Origin: Yponomeuta sedellus
Lineage: Eukaryota; Arthropoda; Insecta; Lepidoptera; Yponomeutidae
Direction of reading: 5' to 3'
DNA: 64,000 bases
NCBI GenBank assembly: GCA_934045075.1
Contig: OW203738.1
Coordinates: 1,860,001-1,924,000, forward strand
Shown here: positions 30,483-39,661 of the stretch, in pieces
Layout: each line of letters opens with the position of its first letter
Numbering within the stretch: position 1 is the first letter of the stretch
Notes under the pieces: model-generated
What the model was told of the DNA's origin: nothing
The model's input: the letters and a program-made list of their open reading frames with translations, nothing else
The model's database searches: none
Made by a program: the position numbers and the translations under genes

Positions 30483-30867
30483 ATTTAAAAAAAATTGTCA
30501 AATTAACTCCAAACTTAGTCTTTTCCAAGCCCTTAATTAACAGAGTTTAAATAATTATTACAAAACTTATGCATTGTACCAGTACTAGCTTTACTTCCAG
30601 ACATTGTCATGCCTAATATTATAGTAGCCCTTTTGGCACAAAGTGTACTTTACATATTTTTTGAACCGCGTTTCAGTCAAACTTAATATATCTTCACGTA
30701 TTATATTCTAGAAACGTATATAATGCCCCATGAAGGATGTATTAACCTTTGCCAGCCTAAATAACATACGGTACCTACGACTTACGCTTATTTAGTCACT
30801 ATTCCGCAATAATGGATTCGCGGATCGCTTGGAATGCCTCCAGGACCACCGGTTAAGAACCACTGTG

Positions 30868-30955
30868 AGGGATAGATAGAAAACAATTTATTGCACAACC
30901 TGAAAAAAGAAATAATGTTACACAATTGGCGCTCTTATCGCTTGGAGCGATCTCA
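30868..30955 (-). repeat. Non-LTR 3' end, GTCTGGAAGAG family, antisense
   Basis: GATAGATAGAAAACAATTTA, TTGCACAACCTGAAAAAAG, GGCGCTCTTATCGCTTGGAG and CGATCTCATGCAG. Confidence 0.55.
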
Positions 30956-30959
30956 TGCA

Positions 30960-31560
30960 GAGAACCTTTATTATAGTAAATTTGTGTCTTGATATGTACT
31001 TTAGACTGTTATAGTAAATGCTAAGAAAGCGGTATTTTTCTGAATCATTCGGAAAAACGAAATAGTGACCAAATAAAGTAGTGTTACATTTTTCTACCTA
31101 CTTTTAAGTTGAGAAAGAAAAATATTAACAATAACAACAAGACACATCACAGAAACGAAATAAACCGAGAAATTGAGATAATTTTTAAAAACAACAGAAA
31201 GAAAACGAATACACAATAATTATACAAAACAACATATTTAGCCTGTGTGTCGGTTTGATCACAGGTTTTTCTTAGAACCGCTTGCGCAGTTTCTTTAAAT
31301 CTAGGTTGAGTACTATTTTGATACTTTTATTGTATTGAGAATCCAGTTTAAACTGTTTTGAATAACGATTTACGAGCTTGTGCAAGTGGCTCTAAATGTT
31401 AATTTTTTTAATGCATCATATGTACGTTATAAAAAACAGTTTCGGTGGGGTTCTAGAGTTAGATTATTAATTTTTATAAATTTAAACACCGTAATCATGA
31501 CATGGTGTTGACACACTGTCGACAGCTTTGACGTTCATTAAATAAACATTTTGTTTTATA
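30960..31560. other. No supportable gene
   Basis: AT-rich, without recognisable coding sequence or repeat. Confidence 0.5.
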
Positions 31561-31564
31561 AATT

Positions 31565-31684
31565 TTTTTGTTGCACTAACCCGTGCTAAGGACAATTTTA
31601 AAAACCTGCTGGACGCGCACTGCCCGAGATGGAGTCACCTGGACTCAGATGGAGAAAGCCTACACCCGTTTATGGGCACTCTCA
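31565..31684 (+). repeat. tRL end joined to a LINE coding scrap
   Basis: 31569-31605 is antisense tRL end (TTGCACTAACCCGTGCTAAG, GACAATTTTAAAAACCT). It joins directly to 31612-31684, where one frame reads TARDGVTWTQMEKAY then TRLWAL, resembling the last residues of lepidopteran RTE-type LINE proteins. The join is abrupt. Confidence 0.4.
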
Positions 31685-32011
31685 AGCTGATAAGTTTTAA
31701 ATTATTAACGAATTCTTGTTAATTCTCTTAATTCTTCGAATTATTATCAAATATTGTAGCTCTGAGAAATTAACATACCTACTAACCAAATAAAGATCCT
31801 GTAGTGCTATTCACTAACGCCGTTCGCTCGTGGGTTCGATCGAATTCGTATTCAGTAATTTAAGCTACCCCAGCGCAACGGCAACTAAACTCGGTCACCA
31901 AACTACTTGCTAATGTGCGTTAATATGACGCACATATAAAGCGTCTAATAAACAATGTTATTAACGGTGTGATATTAGTAGCTTGTCGATCACACGCAAA
32001 ATACTAAAGAT

Positions 32012-33027
32012 AATATGCTTTTGGATTTTTCCAAAGCTGTCGAAACTGTCTCTGTTCCCATTCTGCTGGATAAACTAGAAACCATTGGAATCGGAGAGTT
32101 GCCCTTTCAAGGCAATGTAAATGAGCGACAAGTTAGGATTGGTGACTACACGTATGATATAGGCGTATGGCGTGCTCCCCAGAATTCCGTGTTATGTCTT
32201 GAAAGAGCTTACAGAGCTGTGATAAAAGTAATACATAGTGGTTCAGTCAGATACTCGATTACACTTTTATATTGAGACTTGATTGATTTCCTCACAAAAT
32301 TATTAAACAGAAACAACACATCTATGACCTACGTTCCCCTAGTACTTAAGAATCGACAGAGTATACCAAACGTTAGCCCATAGAACCAAACTTTCCCGGT
32401 GTCATTTTTATGTAGTAGGTTCATACACTTTTAATAAATAAAAAAACGTAAAGCCCAAACAACAAAATAGTTCCTTCGTCTTAACTATTAAATAACGGAA
32501 AATCTACTAAAACCCATACAGTAAAACCTAGCCCACAAATAAAGTTATCGTACCTCATCTTTCTCTTCTCATTTGTTTCAATTTATTTTTCCTATAGAGA
32601 CATACATAGCACGAACACTCCCCGTTCACACAAACACAATACACATACGAAATTACCCCACCCCCGCCCCCCCCCTCTTTCCCTCATGCTCGCTACTTTA
32701 CAAACGTTTACTTACCGTCCATTACACTGCACCTATCGATTTTTTGCTAAGGTTAAAATAAGATAAGAATATTGTTAATTTTATTCATTTATAATTTCTA
32801 ATTATGTACAACTTATTGTGTAACCTTAATTAATAAATGCATGTCCTAATTATACAGTGTATATTTGAAATCTAATGGTAGTTGGCGTTGACGTCTGAGA
32901 TACAGTGTTTAACATTAGTTCAGATGTCATCGTTTTTTTTTGTAATGCACGCACTAGTAGGCTCGATATTATTGTGTAAGGAATGTATTGCCTATATTTT
33001 TAAAGAATAAAAATTACTGAATTACTG
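32012..33027 (+). pseudogene. Deletion derivative of a CR1/Jockey-type LINE
   Basis: A frame of about 86 residues (32015-32275) strings together distant parts of a non-LTR reverse transcriptase. LLDFSKA, a degraded version of the DLSKAFDT motif, comes first; then ILLDKLETIGI; then a QRVRIGDY-like stretch; then a remnant of the GVPQGS box (GVWRAPQNSV); then LERAYRAVIKV. In the intact element at 39.7-42.6 kb these motifs are spread over more than 250 residues, so large internal deletions have occurred, including the YADD catalytic box. Downstream is a long 3' UTR ending in GAATAAAAATTACTGAATTA, an 8-bp-period tail as in CR1-like elements. It cannot encode an active enzyme. Confidence 0.65.
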
Positions 33028-33565
33028 AACTACCTGTAAGCAAATAAATCAGTAATCGTGGCATTTTTATTTTACTCGTATGGTAACCCCACGAGAATTG
33101 CTTCTTATGCCAGCGACTTGGATACACTGTATACTGCCAATGATATAATCTTTTTTATACATTTCAATAGATTTAGGCTAGTAAATATTTAGACTGTACA
33201 ATTTTAGACAACGCAACATGTTTGTAAGATTTTTTTATAGCATCGTTTTGCCAAAACATGCGAAACAAATTATAGCCTACGACTTCGACTGAAGTAATAT
33301 TAGTGTCAACCCCTATGCAAGGAATGTCATATTTTCGGGTTCTGAAGGTCAAATTAAGGTGAGTGTGAGGTGAACGACGAGGTGACCGACGAAGTGACCG
33401 ACGAAGTGACCATCGAAGTGATCGACGATCTTACTGAATCGACATGCTGCTGTAGTGTTATCTAAGATAGGTAGTGTAAATAAAGGCTATTTTATTTATT
33501 ATATTTATTAAGAGGCTAAATACATAAGATAAGAATATTCTTTATTGTATACCGGAAAAATAGTA
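33028..33565. other. No supportable gene
   Basis: AT-rich. 33365-33430 holds a small run of GACGAAGTGACC-type imperfect tandem copies (period about 15 bp, roughly four copies). Confidence 0.55.
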
Positions 33566-33569
33566 AATA

Positions 33570-33727
33570 AGACAGAGAATATTGTAAAGGGGTTCGAAAT
33601 TTTACTGATGCCGGTACTTGCCCATTAGCTCAGTTGGGAAAGCGCTGGCACGGTTAGTCAGAGGTCGCCTGCTCGAGTCCCGGCATGGGTAGATTTTTAG
33701 CCTATAAATAGGTTTTTAAAATTTTCT
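33570..33727 (+). mobile_element. tRL unit, diverged
   Basis: GACAGAGAATATTGTAAAGG, then CCCATTAGCTCAGTTGGGAA, a mutated B-box (CCTGCTCGAGTCCCGGCATG) and TAGCCTATAAATAGG. The final AAAATAGTA tail is lost. No TSD found. Confidence 0.65.
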
Positions 33728-33842
33728 TTTATAGTGAATAAAATAAATATTTTATTTTTATAGTAAATAAAATATTTTGACTCGGACTTTCACATTTATA
33801 ATAACTATTCGGGTAAGAAATGAGATATCTACAAGGAAGTAG

Positions 33843-34076
33843 ATGCGACTCCACACAGATATCTTTAACAGAAAACGACCATCCGTCTCGTCTGCATCAA
33901 ATGCATTGTACTACACTGTCCCGAATATTTCCACCCATCCCAAGACATCCTCTTGCGACATATCCACCCAAAGCGAGCCGGAAGTTCCTTTTCAAATTCA
34001 AAGCACGATTCTAGCCCGCGGGGACTGGTGTAAGGATGCATTTATGCAACGAGTTTATTATTTAGAGGACTTTTAA
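33843..34076 (+). CDS. Unassigned small open reading frame
   Basis: A 77-residue frame ending in LARGDWCKDAF and VYYLEDF, rich in Ser, Thr and Pro in the middle (STHPKTSSCDISTQSEPEVP). The first codon may not be a real start; an overlapping frame begins at 33820. No domain is recognised and the stretch holds none of the repeat motifs found elsewhere in the window. It could be a chance ORF or a last exon of an unknown gene. Confidence 0.15.
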   Translation: MRLHTDIFNRKRPSVSSASNALYYTVPNISTHPKTSSCDISTQSEPEVPFQIQSTILARGDWCKDAFMQRVYYLEDF

Positions 34077-34354
34077 ATCTTCTATTATTTCGATAACTGG
34101 TATAATGTCAGTCTTACAACATTGTATCATAGTACAAATAAATACCATAATCTTCACTAAAGTTTCATCTATTTATCTCTATAACATACTGTATAATACA
34201 AATACAAAGATATTTATTTGTGAGACACAAGTACATTGATAGAATGGAAAAACATTTAAGTGAGTTTTTATCATGCTCTGCTTCCTGTGACGTACAACTT
34301 GTGGAAAGAGGCACCACCAATAAAAATAGTGACATAAAATGTCATCAACATAAT

Positions 34355-34541
34355 TTTTAGCATTCAAATGTGAAAATTACTTTGCTAAATTCCGCTCAAA
34401 ATCTCAGAAGCATCACACAAGCTTTTGGTGTCGTCGGTGGTGTCTTTCTTGCTTCTGCTTGAAAAAGTGGGAGGCCTTAACTAAGCTTCTGGGATTTTTA
34501 GCGGAATTTAGCAAAGTGATTTTCATATTTTAATGCTATTA
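34355..34541. mobile_element. MITE with GAATTTAGCAAAGTGATTTTC ends
   Basis: Second copy of the family at 28450. The inverted ends (34356-34395 and 34501-34541) are nearly complementary over 40 bp. The interior has GGTGTCGTCGGTGGTGTC and TTGCTTCTGCTTGAAAAAGT, the reverse of the same stretch at 28.5 kb. Confidence 0.65.
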
Positions 34542-34732
34542 TGGATTTCTGCAAAGTAACGCATGATTCCATACAAAACCTATTTTTTTTTGCCGTTACT
34601 GTTTTTGCCCACTTTCGGCTGATATTGTGTTTTCTGTTTCATTGTTGATTTTCGCTGTGTGATTTTATGTTATTGAGTATTGTGTCTTCAAATAAATACA
34701 CATTTCTTCTTTCTAAAATAAATATTCAAGAT

Positions 34733-34797
34733 GGTAGCAGGAGTGGCGGACCCTGGTCTCTGCATACCCCTCTGGTATACATGCGTGAGTTTGTTTA
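34733..34797 (+). repeat. LINE-A 3' end
   Basis: GTGGCGGACCCTGGTCTCTG then CCTCTGGTATACATGCGTGA. Confidence 0.55.
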
Positions 34798-35202
34798 AGT
34801 ACCTAATTAGCAGGCTCAAAGTTGAACTTAAGTAATTTGGAGACAAAATGTAATACACGAGTACCTACACGATACAATTACTTCTGAAAAGCTGAATCTT
34901 GAAAAACAAACTGCAGTGATTGATTTCTATCATCAATTTAGTCTCACTGTAGTTCTTTGTAATAAATCACTGTTCGCTAATGACCCTACTCTTTCTCTAA
35001 GTAAATACTTGAGTAGTTTCTCAAGAAAACCTTTAGTTCAGTAAATCAATCGCCTAACCCTACCCTGGTAAGTTTGGATTTGAGTAAATTGTACTAAACC
35101 AATTTACTTTCCAGCGTCTTATTTTCCATCTTCGTGGTGTTCTTGCTTGATTATCTAAGCATAGGGTATCCTAGTTTGAGACGAGGGAACGTGATTACTT
35201 TC

Positions 35203-35563
35203 ATTATCATCAACGCATTATGTCCTCACCGAGGAGCACGGGTCTCTTCCATGAAGAAGGTATAGGCCATACTTACTCCACCACGGGGGCCATTCTGGAT
35301 TGGTGGAGACTAGTAGCTGGTCTTATTGTCATAAGTTTTCAAGCCGTTCCAAGGTCTCTGACTTGGCTTAACGACTGCCATCTATCGACGGCACCAGGCA
35401 CCAACTGCTTAACGTGCCTTGCGAAGCACGGAACCGCTCGGAAAAATGCCACTAGCGTTAGTCATACACGGTTTACCATCCATGCACTAAACGCGCCCTG
35501 TGTTGCTCTTAACCTTCGTGATGGTTTAAGATCACTCACGCAGCCAAGCCGGGACTACGAGCG
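35203..35563 (-). repeat. SINE-5S, second subfamily
   Basis: Antisense. The body is shared with the main family (GAAGCACGGAACCGCTCGG, GCCACTAGCGTTAGTCA). The head reads, when reversed, AAACCATCACGAAGGTTAAG then CAACACAGGGCGCGTTTAGT and GCATGGATGGTAAACC, matching 5S rRNA better than the main subfamily does. Confidence 0.7.
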
Positions 35564-37460
35564 AGAGCGAGCGTGAAATTTGTAGAAGTTATTATGAATC
35601 TTCCGGGCTTCAGTTTTACAATATGTGGCCTCGTAATTTGTGATGGGTGAGTATCGGAGTAAGTATTCCTTTCTGCTCAGAGTAGGTAAGTATTCTATAT
35701 TAGAAAGTGATTAGAATGTTCTCTGGTCAAAATCAAGGAAATCAAAATAAAAGATGTTTATTGAGCAGAACAAAACTTAACAATATATAAAGTTTTAGGT
35801 CTGACGAAGCTTTTTGTGAATGAATTTTATTTTAATATGTTCACATGACATGACATGTGTGATTTGTTTATTGTTATTATATATTTAATGAACAAGTAAT
35901 ATTTTATATAAAACCAATATTATTGTAAGTAATTAGTTGTGACGATACAATTGTGGATTTATTAAATAAACATTTACTATAATATAACAAGTAACTCTGA
36001 ACCCCAAACTAAATTAAATTGTATCTTGGGGTACAGAACACCATTCGACATGAACTTAAATATATCAGAAAATACTATTGGTTCCTTAATATAATAAAAA
36101 TTGAACGTGCAGCAAGTTTACGACACGGCTCAATTTTTTTTATTTTAGTATTTATGGACTATCAGGAAACGAAGGGGAGAAGGCAGACCTACACTCTCAG
36201 AGGTAGAAATATAGGCGCTTTAAAGCTTAATATTTCGCGCACGGATCCTTAAATCGACAATGGCTTTTTAAACGACCAATCAACGATACCCCAACAATTC
36301 TGGTGTAAGCGAGAGAAAAACATTTCATCTCTGAATTATGTGTAGAGGACACGTCACCTGAATTTGAACTTTATATAAGAGAAAAATATTAGCAGCCAGT
36401 ATTTAAAAAAAGAACGAATTTGACCATGGAGGTCAGACATTGCGTTTAAAATTATTGGAATCCCATATTCCGCATAAATAAGAAGCAGCCTTCCTAAACC
36501 GCGGACAGACAGACGGACGTGGCAAAACGTGGTATAAAGCTTCCTTGTTACCTACGGAAACCTAACACACTTCTGGATCCTGCCTTTCAATTGTGACCCG
36601 AAATCGTGGCCTTCCTTGGCAACGAAGAAAGCCGCCAGTCTCTAGGTCTCCGATAAACATTTCGGACCGCAGATGGACTTAAATTAAGTTGAGTAACTCA
36701 CATTTCTTTGGCTAAGTCCGGCCTGGATAAGTGCCCCAGCTTGGGCGGCGACTTCAGGCGAAGTATCCATAGATTATTGATAGAAACTCACCTTAATGTT
36801 AAGAATAAGTAATGTTCGTTGTAAAACCAAAGAGAAAAATCACACTTTCAAGAATTAAATCCAATTAAACCAATAAATTCAAGTTTTCTTAGTATTCCAT
36901 TGTTTGATATCAACGAACAGGCTACAAATTGCCTTTTGTTTCTTTAAATTTTGCGTTGGAAATTCAAAAAAAGACTATTGAATAAAATTATGAATGTGCC
37001 TGGTTCAAAACTGCATAAAAACTTTTTGCTCGATCTAATAGGTATAAATTTTTACTTAGGACTAAACGAAACTGAAAATACAAGGTGGGCCAATAGATGT
37101 GTTTATTACGGCAACAAACAGTCTTAATTTCAAATAGTGTGAATGTTATATTACGGACGTAACTAATAGTCAGAACAATACAAACGAACAATGAAAAGTC
37201 GGTGGCAGGTAGCTTATAGCTTACTTGATTTTACGACCACATCCTAACACAAAACAATATTTCACACTTCATGCAGCTAACTCACGTTGAAGTGTCTCCC
37301 GCGGGGCGGAGACCGACTTTTCCCTCCTTTGAACGTTTAACTGCTACGTAACTAACCTTAGCTGAAGTTAAGGCGTTTTGCATCTTTTGAAACTGTATGT
37401 CAACAAGTTAAGACTTGTCGCCGGCTTGTGAATAAAGAATTTCACCACGTAATGAACGAA
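35564..37460. other. No supportable gene
   Basis: AT-rich over most of its length. A fragment with ACAGACAGACGGACGTGG near 36510 resembles the GGCCAAGTGCGAGTC family interior. Short frames at 36019 and 36988 resemble nothing I know. Confidence 0.45.
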
Positions 37461-37466
37461 TCGATG

Positions 37467-37882
37467 GGCCAGTTTCGGAATTAAGAATTTCGTTAAGTAA
37501 ATAGTTGCTGTGTGGTGTCGGCCTAGAGGATAGCACCAACCCAAATTCTTCCCGCGGGTGTCGTAAAAGGCGACTAAGGGACACAAACCGGGGGGTGGGC
37601 AGCAGCGCCCCAGGCAGTACATACAATTCCACCAAACTGCGATCCCCAACCCGCATCCCCAGCGTGGGGATTATGGGCATTACCCCTCCAATGATGGCAC
37701 AACCTTGCGCTATGGTGCTCATTACGGGAGGGCTATGTCCAGCAGTGGACTAATATAGCCTGAAGAAGAAATAGTTAACTGTAGTGCTGTCTCTTCGAAT
37801 TTCTCAGCGAAGAGCATGACAGAACGTTACTTAAGTACTTACTTAGTGAAATTCTCAATTCAGAAACCGGCCCTATATGTCC
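37467..37882. mobile_element. CTCAATTCAGAAAC MITE split by tail-B
   Basis: The left piece ends GAATTTCGTTAAGTAAATAG and the right piece begins AATAGTTAACTGTAGTGCTG. Together they form a normal MITE with inverted ends (GGCCAGTTTCGGAATTAAGA and CTCAATTCAGAAACCGGCC). Confidence 0.75.
37507..37768 (+). mobile_element. tail-B insertion, 8-bp TSD, nested in MITE
   Basis: AAATAGTT at 37499-37506 and 37769-37776. The element runs from GCTGTGTGGTGTCGGCCTAG to TATAGCCTGAAGAAG. The nesting dates tail-B activity after the MITE. Confidence 0.8.
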
Positions 37883-37974
37883 AAACAGGTCTGAAGATAG
37901 AGTAGCATAGAATTTTAGAGCATTTGAATAGCTCTATGGGCAGATTTTATAAAATTCGTATGTATTAGAAGATC

Positions 37975-38921
37975 CCAGGGAAAAAGACAAACTCGTCGAA
38001 CAACAAACATTTGGGGATATTGCATTTTGAAAGTTTGACTTATGCCACTTTTTCCCTGTATGCGATTTTTTAAGCGTCAATAACTCCGAGATCAATTTGT
38101 ATTTTACCCTGTTCGGTTTACTATCTTAGCCTCCTCTACACGTCGGCAGACGCATCCGCCAAATGATCTCCACGAACCGTCCACACGTCTGTGGGTCGAT
38201 CAGTCTATGTTCATTCTTGGCAGATTCAAGTCGCACGTACGGATATTGAGACGAAAATGGATATTGAGACGGTAGCTGCTGCAGCTATTTATTTATTTAG
38301 TACATTAAGTATTAGGTATTTAAGTTTTCTTATTTCAATAAGGAAAATACCTAGGTAAGGTAGGTTACCCTATTGTCCAATTATTTTTACAGTAGCCTCA
38401 ATAGAATGAATTAATCGAAATAGGTAAATAATTAAGTTTATTAGTGGTTGGTATACTTACAACATTTATATTTTTGTGGTATTTATTTTTAGGGTTCCAC
38501 AAACAGTTTTCTGTTTCAACCGTTTTACTAATGCCGCGGAAAGTAGGCAGAACAAAAAACAGCAAGAAGCATGCGTGCATTCTGAATCGCAACTCCGATC
38601 AAACTGATGCGTCGGCAGACGTGTGGACAGGCACCGGACGTTGGCGCCAAATCCCTTTGATCTGTGTCACAAAACCCGACAACAAACGGATTCGAGGTAG
38701 ATGCATCTGCAAATGTTAAATACCTACAACAGACACGCAAATCACCCCCTCTTCACGTTGGCAGACGCAGCGGAAGATGACGTCTGCAGATGCATCTGTA
38801 GAGGCCTCCTCTACCACACGTCTCCGACGTGTAGAGGAGGCAGAGTAACGCAAATTCCCTACAAAACTGCATTCACAGATTAGTTTCGAAAAAAAAGTGT
38901 CAAGTTTGTCTTTTTCCCTGG
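37975..38921. mobile_element. Inverted-repeat element, CCAGGGAAAAAGACAAACT ends
   Basis: CCAGGGAAAAAGACAAACTC at 37975 is mirrored by AAGTTTGTCTTTTTCCCTGG ending at 38921, with further pairing outward (GAAGAT/GTCTTC). Without the nested element it would be about 235 bp. No TSD is certain. Confidence 0.6.
38129..38841. mobile_element. Nested inverted-repeat element, GCCTCCTCTACACGTCGG ends
   Basis: GCCTCCTCTACACGTCGG at the left end and its exact reverse complement at 38824-38841. Subterminal GCAGACG motifs occur on both sides. No transposase is recognised in the frames at 38444-38883. Confidence 0.6.
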
Positions 38922-38974
38922 AGTCTTCCTGTATGAGCGGCGGTAACCCAGAGGGTAGAAATCTTTTCTTTCTT

Positions 38975-39080
38975 TTTCAGACTATATTAGTCCACTTCTG
39001 GACATAGCCTTCCCCTAATGATTGTAGAATAATGGACTGGAAAGCGAGTGCCCTAGATTCGATTCCTAGTGCGGGTATTT
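38975..39080. repeat. tail-B end fused to a SINE fragment
   Basis: 38978-39025 is antisense tail-B (ACTATATTAGTCCACTTCTG, CATAGCCTTCCCCTAATGA). 39030-39078 has AATGGACTGGAAAGCGAGTG and GATTCGATTCCTAGTGCGGG, the B-box part of the SINE family at 1893. Confidence 0.55.
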
Positions 39081-39087
39081 ACCTATT

Positions 39088-39138
39088 TAAGCCCAAGTAG
39101 AAGGTATTCAGAAACTGAATACCTCCTACTTGGGCTTA
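39088..39138. repeat. Fold-back at the 5' boundary of the intact LINE
   Basis: Arms 39088-39111 and 39115-39138 are complementary at 23 of 24 positions (TAAGCCCAAGTAGAAGGTAT on the left) around AAA. The right arm is LINE sequence, in frame with ORF1. The left arm is its inverted copy. Confidence 0.8.
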
Positions 39139-39351
39139 GCGGGAAAAACTCAGCCAATTTACGTGGCCGAACGCTTGCCTCCGTCTACAATGAAACTGTA
39201 TGGCAAAACACGTGAATTTGCTAAGCAACACGGTTTCAAACACTGCTGGACGTCCAATGGCAGAATCTTGTTGAGGAAAGAAGACGGTGACAAAAAAGTC
39301 ATTCCGGTACTCACCGAAAATTCTCTTCTAGAAATAACTAAAATGGCATGA
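39130..39351 (+). CDS. ORF1 protein of non-LTR element, C-terminal fragment
   Basis: The last 74 codons of an ORF1, open from the fold-back to the TGA at 39349-39351. It contains PIYVAERLP, KTREFAKQHGFKHCW and NGRILLRKEDG. In lepidopteran CR1/Jockey-type elements this conserved C-terminal segment belongs to ORF1 nucleic-acid-binding proteins, often labelled zinc-finger DNA-binding or FP25K-like. The N-terminal coiled coil and any zinc knuckles are missing because of the 5' truncation, and there is no native start codon. It lies 310 bp upstream of ORF2 on the same strand. ORF1 proteins coat the RNA and help target-primed reverse transcription, so this copy would have to rely on ORF1 supplied elsewhere. 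Confidence 0.7.
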   Translation: MGLAGKTQPIYVAERLPPSTMKLYGKTREFAKQHGFKHCWTSNGRILLRKEDGDKKVIPVLTENSLLEITKMA

Positions 39352-39661
39352 CTAATCTACCAATTACCTACTTGTTTACATGTATCAAAAAACTTTGTTC
39401 CCACTAAAATATGTAACTTAACTATATACTTCATAAACCTTAAGAGTACTTTAACACATACCTCAACACACAAAATGCACACACACACTCAAACAAACCT
39501 GCAACTGAAAAAAACTCATTACATCTCATACACTTCTTACTTTAACCATGCATCACACACAAACTCAAAACGTAACATTATAATGCTTCCTGTTGCTTCC
39601 TTTCTCGCTAAAATAAACTTCACTAGACCTATGAAACAGTCGTGTGTAAAACACATTAAAG

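Noticed and set aside
33365..33430. A CRISPR-like or satellite array
   Set aside because: Only about four imperfect 15-bp copies of GACGAAGTGACC without spacers; ordinary short tandem repeat.
38129..38883. Genes in the frames at 38444-38883
   Set aside because: They overlap on both strands and lie inside an inverted-repeat element; no conserved domain.
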